Assembly: GCF_000739615.1 (NCBI RefSeq)
Contig: NZ_BATP01000020.1
Span: 124,001-188,000 of the forward strand
DNA length: 64,000 bases
From: Haloferula sp. BvORR071
Lineage (GTDB): Bacteria > Verrucomicrobiota > Verrucomicrobiia > Verrucomicrobiales > Akkermansiaceae
Reading direction: 5' to 3'
Shown: positions 53,085 through 60,153 of the stretch, one piece after another
Layout of the letters: each line of letters begins with the position of its first letter
How positions within the stretch are numbered: the stretch's first letter is position 1
Notes under the pieces: model-generated
The model's input: the letters and a program-made list of their open reading frames with translations, nothing else
The model's database searches: none
What the model was told of the DNA's origin: nothing
Program-made: the position numbers and the translations under genes

Positions 53085-53903
53085 GTGAGACACATCCGCG
53101 TCATCCACCGGCTGCGCACCTTGCTGGCGCTGCTGGTGTTTGCGGCGATGGTCGCGGCTGGGGGCGGCCTCTACTGGGCGAACCAGACCGGGCTGCCGGA
53201 TTCATGGCGCGGCGAGATCGAGAAGGCACTCGAATCCAAGGGCCTGTATGCGGATATCGGCCAACTCCGCTACTGGCCGCTGCAGGGCGTGGAGGCGGAT
53301 GAGGTGAAGGTCTATGCCGATGCCAGCCGCCAGCGGGTGGTAGCCCATGCCAGCGAGGTGATTTTCGGGCTGGATCGCACGAAATTGGCCCGCGGAAGCG
53401 TCCGCGTGGAACGCCTCGACCTTCGTGGGGGCACCCTGACCCTACCGATCGATCCGGATGATCCGAATACCAAGGTGCTGGAGGTCAAGAACGCCAGCGG
53501 CCGGGTGCTGATGCCCGGCGGACGCCGTTTGGAAATACTGGATGCGCGCGGCGAGGTCAGCGGCGTGCGCTTGGAATTCGAGGCTCTCCTGCTCGGCTAC
53601 CGCCAGCGCCTTTCGCCACCTCCGCAGGATCCGAATGCCGAGCTGCAGCGCCGCCGCTTGCTTTCCCAAGTCATCGGCCTGCTGGAACCGTGGCGCTTCG
53701 AGGAGGGCAAGCCGCCGGTGATCCGGATGCGCGTGGAGGGCGATCTGGACGACCAGAAGTCGGTGCGCGCCGATGTCTATCTCAGCAGCGGCGCCCTCGA
53801 GCGCGGCGACATCCACATCAGCCGCGTGGAGGCCCGTGGCGAGATGCGCGGGCGCCTGCTGGTGCTCGATTCCCTTGATCTCGAAGATGGGGCGGTCGCC
53901 TGA
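53085..53903 (+). CDS. AsmA-like envelope protein, N-terminal part (frameshifted)
   Basis: The 272-residue fragment starts at the GTG at 53085 with a membrane anchor (LLALLVFAAMVAAGGGLYWA). Strand-rich sequence follows (LYADIGQLRYWPLQGVEADEVKVYAD, seen here in part, and VERLDLRGGTLTLPIDPDD), typical of AsmA-like proteins, which span the envelope and help lipid transport. The frame stops at 53901-53903. The continuation DGGRLKGRMEYDLSTRSARF is found in the next frame, so this fragment and the one at 53912 are one gene. The change sits in the G4 run at 53889-53892. This may be a sequencing error, a pseudogene, or a real frameshift. Confidence 0.65.
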   Translation: MRHIRVIHRLRTLLALLVFAAMVAAGGGLYWANQTGLPDSWRGEIEKALESKGLYADIGQLRYWPLQGVEADEVKVYADASRQRVVAHASEVIFGLDRTKLARGSVRVERLDLRGGTLTLPIDPDDPNTKVLEVKNASGRVLMPGGRRLEILDARGEVSGVRLEFEALLLGYRQRLSPPPQDPNAELQRRRLLSQVIGLLEPWRFEEGKPPVIRMRVEGDLDDQKSVRADVYLSSGALERGDIHISRVEARGEMRGRLLVLDSLDLEDGAVA

Positions 53904-53911
53904 AGGGCCGC

Positions 53912-55591
53912 ATGGAATACGACCTCTCGACCCGCTCGGCGCGCTTTGAGATGCGCTCGAACCTGGATCTGCCGCCGATCCTGCGCGCGATCGATGCCGG
54001 CGGCCTGCTGCGCGAGGTCGGCTTCCAATCGCGCCCGGACCTGAATGCCGGCGGCCACATCGAGTGGCCGATGAACGCGCCGCCGACCTTCCACATCACC
54101 GGCCACCTCGCGGCAGACAATGTGAGCTACGCGCGCCACACCGCCAGCCGCCTGGAGAGCGATGTCTCCTTCGATGGCAAGAACCTCTTCCTCGACAACT
54201 TGATCGCCAAGCGTCCGGACGGCCAGCTCAAGGCCCGCCTGCTGGTGAAGGACGACGAGATCCGGTGGTCCGCCGCCGGCAATCTCAAGGCCAGCGTCTG
54301 GAAGGACTTCTTCGACAAGGTGCCACTGGGCAAGGTGCTGAACGACTTCTCCGAGCGCGACAACACCACGGTGGATGGCAGCGTGGAGGGTCACGCCAGC
54401 CGCAGCGATCCCCATGCCTGGGGCGTGACCGGCACGGTGAAGGCTACCCACATGGCCTACAAGGGCACGCCCTTCAACCGCGCCCAAGTGAGCATGAAGC
54501 TCGACCACGACTTCCTCGATTTCACTGATGGTACCGTGGAGTTCGACTACAGCAACTATGCCATGCGCAAGGCCCACGGCGGCCCGTTGACCGGCAAGGC
54601 CAAGGTCGATCGCGTGCGTTACAACCGCGAGCCGTCGACGCTCACGCTGGAAGGCATCGAGGGCAACTTCTGGCCGGCCCCGGTGCTGCGGATGTTCCTG
54701 CCGAATGTGGCCGATCATTTGGAGGAGTATGGCTTCCACAATCCCCCGGCGCTCAGCGGCAGCGGTACTATCGGCCTGATGAAGGCGCAGCAGAAGACCG
54801 ACTTCAAGGTCCACGGCTCCACCCCGGGCAAGGTCAGTTACCACTTCGCCGGCCAGGACCTCTTGCTCGACGGGCTGGAGACGAACGTGCGGGTCAAGCC
54901 CGGCCGCACCGAGGTGCGCGACCTCGCCTTCAGCCTCTTCGATGGGCCGCTGCGCGCGAACTTCGATGTCATCTATGGCGACGGCGAGGGCCAACACGTG
55001 GATGGCGAGATCGATTGGACCCACTTGAGCCTGCCCGAGCTCTCTACCGCCTGCGGCTTCGACAAGCAGGCCAAGGGCTTCGTTACCGGCCGTATGAACT
55101 TCCAGCAACAGGCTGGCAAGGAGGCCGCCGGCCTGAATGGCGAAGGCCACATCGCGCTGGAGGAAGGCGAGCTCTTCTCCGTGCCGATCTTCGGACCGCT
55201 CTCACCGTTGCTCGCCGCCGTGGTCGACCGCAAGGCCGGCTTCCAGCAGGCGACCGAGGCCTTCTGTAGCTTCAAGGTGAAGGACGGCGTGCTCAGCACC
55301 CGGGACTTCTACACCGACACCTCCTCCATGACCTTCACCGGCGACGGCACCGCGGACCTCAACCGCAAGACCCTGGACATGACCATCCGCATGAATGCCC
55401 GCGGCTTCCTGGGTCTCATCACCCTGCCGCTCAAGCCGGTGGTCGATGGGCTGTTCCAATTCCGCGGCACCGGCCCGCTCAAGCAACCGAAGTGGGACAA
55501 CGTGATGTTCACTTCCCCGCCGGATGATGAGAACGACAAGCTGCTCAAGCCCCCGAAGGCCCGCTTGAGGCTGGCACCAAACCGGAGGTGA
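53912..55591 (+). CDS. AsmA-like envelope protein, C-terminal part (frameshifted)
   Basis: This open frame of 559 residues continues the protein begun at 53085. The body is beta-rich with repeated AsmA-type strands (GLLREVGFQSRPDLNAGGHIEW in part, VDGSVEGHASRSDPH, NVRVKPGRTEVRDLAFSLFDGPLRA in part). The end resembles the conserved AsmA C-terminal region: DGVLSTRDFYTDTSSMTFTGDGTADLNRKTLDMTI (read as GVLSTRDFYTDTSSMTF and TADLNRKTLDMTI), then LITLPLKPVVDGLFQFRGTGP. The ATG at 53912 is only an internal methionine of the restored reading. Without the missing N-terminal anchor this part would probably not function. Confidence 0.65.
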   Translation: MEYDLSTRSARFEMRSNLDLPPILRAIDAGGLLREVGFQSRPDLNAGGHIEWPMNAPPTFHITGHLAADNVSYARHTASRLESDVSFDGKNLFLDNLIAKRPDGQLKARLLVKDDEIRWSAAGNLKASVWKDFFDKVPLGKVLNDFSERDNTTVDGSVEGHASRSDPHAWGVTGTVKATHMAYKGTPFNRAQVSMKLDHDFLDFTDGTVEFDYSNYAMRKAHGGPLTGKAKVDRVRYNREPSTLTLEGIEGNFWPAPVLRMFLPNVADHLEEYGFHNPPALSGSGTIGLMKAQQKTDFKVHGSTPGKVSYHFAGQDLLLDGLETNVRVKPGRTEVRDLAFSLFDGPLRANFDVIYGDGEGQHVDGEIDWTHLSLPELSTACGFDKQAKGFVTGRMNFQQQAGKEAAGLNGEGHIALEEGELFSVPIFGPLSPLLAAVVDRKAGFQQATEAFCSFKVKDGVLSTRDFYTDTSSMTFTGDGTADLNRKTLDMTIRMNARGFLGLITLPLKPVVDGLFQFRGTGPLKQPKWDNVMFTSPPDDENDKLLKPPKARLRLAPNRR

Positions 55592-55999
55592 AGACCTAGC
55601 ACGACTTCACCAAGCCAAGCAGCACGCCGCATCCGCAGCCTCCAGCTCGGCCAGGTGTTCTGGCTCCTTTCGCGCCCCCCTCGCGCGCGGTAGTGGCACT
55701 CGCATCCCGCCAGAACGACGGTATCCCGCGCACGAAAGCGCCAGTAGCAGAAACAGGATGCCCCACCAGTGGGACGTGAATGAAATACCAAACTTGAAAG
55801 ATGGACCCCGAACCCGGGAAGCGTTGGAATTTTGACCGCATACATTCCAACTTGGAAGCCTAAACTTTCCCTTGGGGATCCGAATTTCCCCAACAGATCA
55901 TTCCTTGCGCCCTCCCGGAGGACGTGCCAGCTTCAGGGGCAGGGGCGACTGCCGTCCCGAGCATCATCATTCTGTTTATTTCCAACCACTCCTACCGCC
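55592..55999. other. Intergenic region before the DUF883 gene
   Basis: This 408-base gap holds overlapping palindromes near its right side: TTGGAAT/ATTCCAA (55824-55850) and TTCCAA/TTGGAA (55845-55857). These could be an operator for the envelope operon that follows. The minus strand has three overlapping open frames at about 55600-55850; one encodes a hydrophobic stretch (GILFLLLALSCAGY) but has no start codon. No gene is called. Confidence 0.4.
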
Positions 56000-56446
56000 A
56001 TGTCAGACTCTTTCGCCAATTCCCTCGACCCGAGCGCGAACGGTCCCTCCGTGGGCCAGGCCGCCAATGATCTCCGCGCCGCCGCCGGCGAGAAAGCCAA
56101 GGAACTCGGCGATCAGGCCAAGGCCTTGAAGGACAAGGCCGCCGAATCCGTGCAGCACTTCAAGGACGTGGCGACCGAGAAGGCCAGCCACCTCAAGGAA
56201 GTCGCCAGCGAGAAGGCCCTCGCCTTCAAGAGCGCCGCCGCCGAGCGCGCCGAGCAGCTCAAGGAGGCTGCCGGTGAGCGCGCCCGCCAATTCCGCACCG
56301 TCGCGGATGACCAGTGGCGCGAGACCCGCGACAAGGCCAAGGAAATGCACATCACCACCGAGGACTACATCCGCCAGCACCCGACCCGCTGCGTGGTTGG
56401 TGCCCTTGGCATCGGTTTCGTGATCGGCCTGCTCGCCCGCCGCTGA
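56000..56446 (+). CDS. DUF883 family envelope-associated protein (YqjD/ElaB-like)
   Basis: The 148-residue protein starts at the ATG at 56000. Residues about 20-110 are one long, highly charged amphipathic region with heptad-like repeats (EKAKELGDQAKALKDKAAE, EKASHLKEVASEKA), as in YqjD and ElaB. The C-terminus has a short membrane helix (RCVVGALGIGFVIGLLARR), the classic end of these tail-anchored proteins. E. coli homologues bind ribosomes at the inner membrane in stationary phase. The next two genes match the yqjE and yqjK positions of the E. coli operon. A hairpin follows its stop. Confidence 0.88.
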   Translation: MSDSFANSLDPSANGPSVGQAANDLRAAAGEKAKELGDQAKALKDKAAESVQHFKDVATEKASHLKEVASEKALAFKSAAAERAEQLKEAAGERARQFRTVADDQWRETRDKAKEMHITTEDYIRQHPTRCVVGALGIGFVIGLLARR

Positions 56447-56478
56447 ATCGCATCGATCTAGCACGGAGATTCAGGATC

Positions 56479-56515
56479 ACCCGTGAAACGCTCCCCACAG
56501 GGCGCGTTCACGGGT
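56479..56515 (+). terminator. Hairpin between the DUF883 and YqjE-like genes
   Basis: ACCCGTGAA-A-CGC pairs with GCGTTCACGGGT, with one bulged A and a loop of about 13 bases. CCTTTGACC follows, so the T-tract is weak. It could be a partial terminator or attenuator that lowers expression of the downstream genes relative to the DUF883 gene. Confidence 0.55.
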
Positions 56516-56527
56516 CCTTTGACCCCC

Positions 56528-56928
56528 ATGAGCGAGTTCCCTGAACCGGATCCCTACACGTCCCCCCCCCCTCGTGGCGGGAGTCGGCGGTCGAATTCGT
56601 GTCGGCGCGCCTCGAGCTGATCGCCTTCGAGGCCAAGGAGGCCAAGAAGCACGCCGCCGGTCGCGCCGCGCTGTTGGTGATCATCCTCGGCAGCGCGGGG
56701 ATCGCTTATCTGACGATTCTCGCCGGGGTGATCGGTTGGATTGCCTCTGCCGGCGTGCCGTGGTATTTCGTCACGCTCGGGGCCGCCTTCCTTCACCTGC
56801 TGGTCGCGGGGATTGCCGTGGCTATCATCAAGCGCCCCCTTCCTCCCGCCTTCACTCACACCAAGGCTGAACTCGCCAAAGACCGCGAATGGCTCATCAA
56901 CAAGAAGAACCCGGGCTCCCGACCCTGA
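56528..56928 (+). CDS. YqjE-like (phage holin-type, PF07332) membrane protein with a poly-C frameshift
   Basis: An ATG at 56528 begins MSEFPEPDPYTS, followed by a run of ten C (56562-56571). After it, the family sequence is in another frame: SWRESAVEFVSARLELIAFE, then two membrane helices (AALLVIILGSAGIAYLTIL and VTLGAAFLHLLVAGIAVAII) and KAELAKDREWL. The first frame ends in a stop at 56618-56620. A tract of 8 or 11 C would join the halves into about 133 residues. The in-frame GTG at 56599 gives a shorter 109-residue product that still has both helices. It sits between DUF883 and YqjK-like genes, as yqjE does. The frameshift may be phase variation or a sequencing error. Confidence 0.75.
56562..56571 (+). 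repeat. C10 homopolymer inside the start of the yqjE-like gene
   Basis: Ten consecutive C bases lie 34 bases after the ATG. They are the exact point at which the reading frame is lost. Such tracts slip during replication, so length changes would switch the frame on or off. Confidence 0.85.
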
Positions 56929-57278
56929 TCGCGCGGATTGAAGCCTCGCGCCGCCACGTCGCTGCGGATGTCGCCGAGCTGCGCCACCAGCTTGATGTGC
57001 CTGCGCGGGTCAAGCGCTCGGTCAAGGCGAAGCCCGCGGTCTGGCTGGGCGGCTCTCTGGGTGCCGGTTTCCTCGCCAGTCTCCTGCTCAAACGCCGCCG
57101 CCATCACCACGCCACGGCCTCCGTCCGCGAGGAAAAGGCCAAGGTAAAGGGCGGCCTCTTCGGCATGCTGCTCGGCGGGGCTTTCAGCATCGCCCGCCCG
57201 GCCCTGCAGAACTGGGCCCTGCGCGAGTTCCAGTCACGCTTCGCACAGCCTAGGTATTCACAGGATAAACACCCCTGA
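56889..57278 (+). CDS. YqjK-like small membrane-associated protein
   Basis: The 129-residue protein overlaps the previous gene by 40 bases. The N-terminal half is a charged helix (ARIEASRRHVAADVAELRHQL), followed by a short hydrophobic segment (AVWLGGSLGAGFLASLLL), a basic cluster (KRRRHHH), and a second weak hydrophobic stretch (GLFGMLLGGAFSIARPAL). The helix-anchor plan and position after DUF883 and holin-type genes match yqjK in the E. coli yqjDEK cluster; the primary sequence match is weak. An alternative start within the next few codons cannot be excluded. Confidence 0.65.
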   Translation: MAHQQEEPGLPTLIARIEASRRHVAADVAELRHQLDVPARVKRSVKAKPAVWLGGSLGAGFLASLLLKRRRHHHATASVREEKAKVKGGLFGMLLGGAFSIARPALQNWALREFQSRFAQPRYSQDKHP

Positions 57279-57336
57279 GAATAAGCCGCATTTCCCCCTT
57301 CCCAACCCCGATTCTTACGCTCTAAAGCACGCCTAC

Positions 57337-58419
57337 ATGTCCGAGCACCGTGTCCTCGATCACGTTGACGAATATCTGAAACTCGGCCGCGAGTATCAGT
57401 GTTCCGACGTCCATTTGCCGACCGCATTCCCGCCGGCCTGGCGTCGCTATGGCCAACTCCAGCCGATTTGGAATGATCACCCGCCGCTCACCGCAGAGGA
57501 AACGGAGCGTCTTGCCCGATCCTTTCTTGGAGAGCGCGAATGGAACCGCTTGCAGGAAAAAGGCGACGTCGACTTCGCTTACTACAACCCCGAGGGCCGT
57601 TTCCGCGCTTCGGTGGTGAAGCAGCGCCTCGGCTACGACATGGTCTTCCGGATCATCAATTCCGAGATCAAGACCATGGAGGAGATTGATCTCCCCATCG
57701 AGCACTTGGTCCCGCTGACCCGTTACCACAACGGTCTGATTCTGGTGACCGGCTCGGTCGGCTCCGGTAAGTCCACCACCCTGGCCGCCCTGATCGACTT
57801 CATTAACCAGGACCGCGAGGACCACATCCTCACCTTGGAAGACCCGATCGAATACGTTTTCGAATCGAAGGGTTGCCAAGTAAACCAGCGCGAGGTCCAC
57901 ACCCACACCGAGTCCTTCGCCAAGGCCCTTCGCGGTGCCCTGCGGGAAGACCCGGACGTCATCATGGTCGGGGAAATGCGCGACCTTGAAACCATCTCGC
58001 TGGCCCTCACCGCTGCGGAGACCGGTCACTTGGTGCTCGGCACCCTGCACACCGGCAACGCTCCGCGGACCCTGGACCGGGTGCTTGACGTGTTCCCCAC
58101 CGACCAGCGCGAGCAGATCCGCATCATGGTCTCCGAATCGCTGCGCGGCGTGCTCTCCCAGCAGCTGGTGCCGCGTGCCGATGGCAATGGCCGGGTGATG
58201 GCTCTCGAGCTCTTGGTCAACACCGCCGCCGTCTCCGCTACCATCCGCGATGGCAAAACCTTCATGCTTCCCGGCATCATGCAGACCGGTAAGAACGTCG
58301 GCATGATCACCATGGATGAGTCCCTGCGGAAGCTCTACATGAAGGGACTGATCACGCAGGAAGAGACCTACTTCCGCTGCGAGGACAAGATCCAGATGCG
58401 CTCCTTCTTCCAATCCTGA
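57337..58419 (+). CDS. PilT-type twitching ATPase
   Basis: The 360-residue protein belongs to the type II/IV secretion ATPase family, where PilT-type members drive pilus retraction. Motifs are GSVGSGKS (Walker A, 139-146), LEDPIEYVFE (Asp box), VIMVGEMRD (Walker B region, 208-216) and GHLVLGTLHT (His box, 230-239). The N-terminal PAS-like part has CSDVHLPTAFPPAWR in place of the usual SDLHL. The sequence IRIMVSESLRGVLSQQL is typical of PilT. It is followed after 13 bases by a second PilT gene, so the two are likely co-transcribed. The protein may be a PilU-like partner. No pilB or pilC is in the window. Confidence 0.92.
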   Translation: MSEHRVLDHVDEYLKLGREYQCSDVHLPTAFPPAWRRYGQLQPIWNDHPPLTAEETERLARSFLGEREWNRLQEKGDVDFAYYNPEGRFRASVVKQRLGYDMVFRIINSEIKTMEEIDLPIEHLVPLTRYHNGLILVTGSVGSGKSTTLAALIDFINQDREDHILTLEDPIEYVFESKGCQVNQREVHTHTESFAKALRGALREDPDVIMVGEMRDLETISLALTAAETGHLVLGTLHTGNAPRTLDRVLDVFPTDQREQIRIMVSESLRGVLSQQLVPRADGNGRVMALELLVNTAAVSATIRDGKTFMLPGIMQTGKNVGMITMDESLRKLYMKGLITQEETYFRCEDKIQMRSFFQS

Positions 58420-58432
58420 TTTCGCCGATCCC

Positions 58433-59542
58433 ATGCCACGCATCGACGCTCTTTTCCAATACCTCGTCGCGAACCGGGGGTCCGACTTGCACCTCTCAGA
58501 GGGCCAGCCGCCGAAGGTCCGCAAGCACGGCGCCGTCGTCGCCATCCCGGACCAGCCGGTCCTCCAAGGCGATGACTTCAGGCACATGCTTGAGGAGATC
58601 TGCGATCCCAAGGCCTTCCAGAAATACCTGGAGACCGGGGACCTCGACTTCGCTTACGCGATGGACGAGGACTCGCGCTTCCGCTGCAACTACCTGAAGC
58701 AAAACTACGGCCTCGCCGCGGTCTTCCGCTTGATCCCCACAGAGATCATGTCGTTGGAGTCGCTAGGCGTGCCGGAAGTGGTCAAAAATTTCGGCCAAAT
58801 CCGCTCCGGCTTGGTGCTGGTCACCGGTCCCACCGGCTCGGGCAAGTCCACCACGCTCGCGGCGCTGCTCGACTACATCAACATCAACTTCAACCGCCAC
58901 ATTATCACGGTTGAAGAGCCGATCGAGTTCGTGCACCGCAACAAGCGCTCGATCATCACCCAGCGCGAGGTGCCGATCCAGACGCCGAGCTTCTCCGACG
59001 GTCTGCGCGCTGCCCTGCGTGAAGACGCGGACATCGTGCTGGTGGGTGAGATGCGCGACCTTGAGACCATCTCGCTTGCCCTGACGGCCGCGGAAACCGG
59101 CCTGCTGGTCTTCGGCACCCTGCACACCAACAACGCCCGCAAGACGGTTGACCGTATCATCGACGTGTTCCCCGCCGACCAGCAGTCGCAGGTGCGCACC
59201 ATGCTCGCAGCCTCGCTGCGCGGTGTGCTCGCCCAGCTCCTCTGCAAGCGCGTGGACAAGCCGGGCCGTGTTGCCGTGCACGAGATCATGTTCGCCACCC
59301 CGGCGGTCGCCGCCATCATCCGTGAAGGGGCCACCCAGAAACTCTACGACGTCATCACCGGCGGCAAGGGCGAGGGCATGCAGTTCATGGATGAATCGAT
59401 CTGGAACAAGCTCCAATCCGGCATGATCTCGCCGGAAGAAGCTTACATGAAGGCGATCGACAAAACTCGCTTCAAGAAGTTCCTCTCCGATAAGTCTTCA
59501 CACCTCGGCGATGCCTCGGGTGAAAGCCCGCTGGAACACTGA
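58433..59542 (+). CDS. pilT: PilT-type twitching ATPase, second copy
   Basis: The 369-residue protein has the more canonical PilT sequence: SDLHLSEGQPPKVRKHG at the start, GPTGSGKS (Walker A, 132-139), VEEPIEFVHRNKRSIITQREV (seen in part as VEEPIEFVH), IVLVGEMRDLETI and GLLVFGTLHTNNARKTVDRI (His box). The C-terminal AIIREGATQKLYDVITGG helix region is as in PilT. It should power pilus retraction and twitching motility on the inner face of the cytoplasmic membrane. The upstream paralogue ends 13 bases away. A strong terminator follows at 59572. Confidence 0.94.
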   Translation: MPRIDALFQYLVANRGSDLHLSEGQPPKVRKHGAVVAIPDQPVLQGDDFRHMLEEICDPKAFQKYLETGDLDFAYAMDEDSRFRCNYLKQNYGLAAVFRLIPTEIMSLESLGVPEVVKNFGQIRSGLVLVTGPTGSGKSTTLAALLDYININFNRHIITVEEPIEFVHRNKRSIITQREVPIQTPSFSDGLRAALREDADIVLVGEMRDLETISLALTAAETGLLVFGTLHTNNARKTVDRIIDVFPADQQSQVRTMLAASLRGVLAQLLCKRVDKPGRVAVHEIMFATPAVAAIIREGATQKLYDVITGGKGEGMQFMDESIWNKLQSGMISPEEAYMKAIDKTRFKKFLSDKSSHLGDASGESPLEH

Positions 59543-59571
59543 GGTTTTCTTCGCAAGGCTTACGATTTACG

Positions 59572-59606
59572 CAAGGCGGGCTGGTTCAGCCCGCCTTGTT
59601 TGTTTT
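59572..59606 (+). terminator. Strong intrinsic terminator after the PilT pair
   Basis: CAAGGCGGGCTG pairs perfectly with CAGCCCGCCTTG across a 3-base loop and is followed by TTTGTTTT. It lies 30 bases after the stop of the second PilT gene. This is the clearest rho-independent terminator in the window. Confidence 0.92.
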
Positions 59607-59712
59607 GGGATGGACCTAGAGGAGGTCGGGCCGAGATCCCTCACCCTTCATTCATGTTCACGCGCGCCCATTCGTAGTTGGCAAACCGCCGCCAACTTGT
59701 CGTCCTCCCTGT

Positions 59713-60063
59713 ATGAAGAAACGCCTGCGCAAAAAGAAGCACCTGGGAGAGTTCGCCGTGCGCGGCGTGAGTCTGCGCGTGCGCTTCGTCGACGGTTTTG
59801 ATGAAGCGGCCTTTGACCGCTTCATTGACGACTTCATCGATTGGATCGAAACGAAGGACCTGCAGTTCGGCGGTGGCGGCTCCTATCAAAGCGCGTGGGA
59901 AGGCGTGATTGATCCCAGCCCGCAATGGCTGGAAATCCCTTCGGATGTCATCGCAGACTTGGAATCTTGGCTTCGCGCCAGCGGTCAAGTGTCTGGCTTC
60001 GAAATCTCGCCTCCCTGGGATCTCTACTACGGCCGCGATCCCTTCGATACGGAAGCGAGCTAG
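59713..60063 (+). CDS. YggL family (DUF469) protein, probable 50S-ribosome-binding
   Basis: The 116-residue cytoplasmic protein resembles E. coli YggL: MKKRLRKKKHLGEFAVRGVSL at the start, FDRFIDDFIDWIE, and the Gly-rich LQFGGGGSYQSAWEGVI before a C-terminal helix (DVIADLESWLRAS). E. coli YggL binds the large ribosomal subunit. The length is normal (about 108 in E. coli). The start is the ATG at 59713, the only one before the basic conserved start. It stands alone between the PilT terminator and the ELWxxDGT gene. Confidence 0.88.
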   Translation: MKKRLRKKKHLGEFAVRGVSLRVRFVDGFDEAAFDRFIDDFIDWIETKDLQFGGGGSYQSAWEGVIDPSPQWLEIPSDVIADLESWLRASGQVSGFEISPPWDLYYGRDPFDTEAS

Positions 60064-60153
60064 CTTCCCCTCCTCCTTCTGTGAGTTCTCCGTAAAGGCC
60101 GCCAATTGCCTTGTGAGCCCGAGCGGAGGTCGCTGAAGTCCCGCGTCCCGCCC

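Noticed and set aside
55600-55850. Possible small lipoprotein on the minus strand (hydrophobic stretch GILFLLLALSCAGY)
   Set aside because: The frame has no ATG, GTG or TTG upstream of the hydrophobic segment, and two other frames are equally open here.
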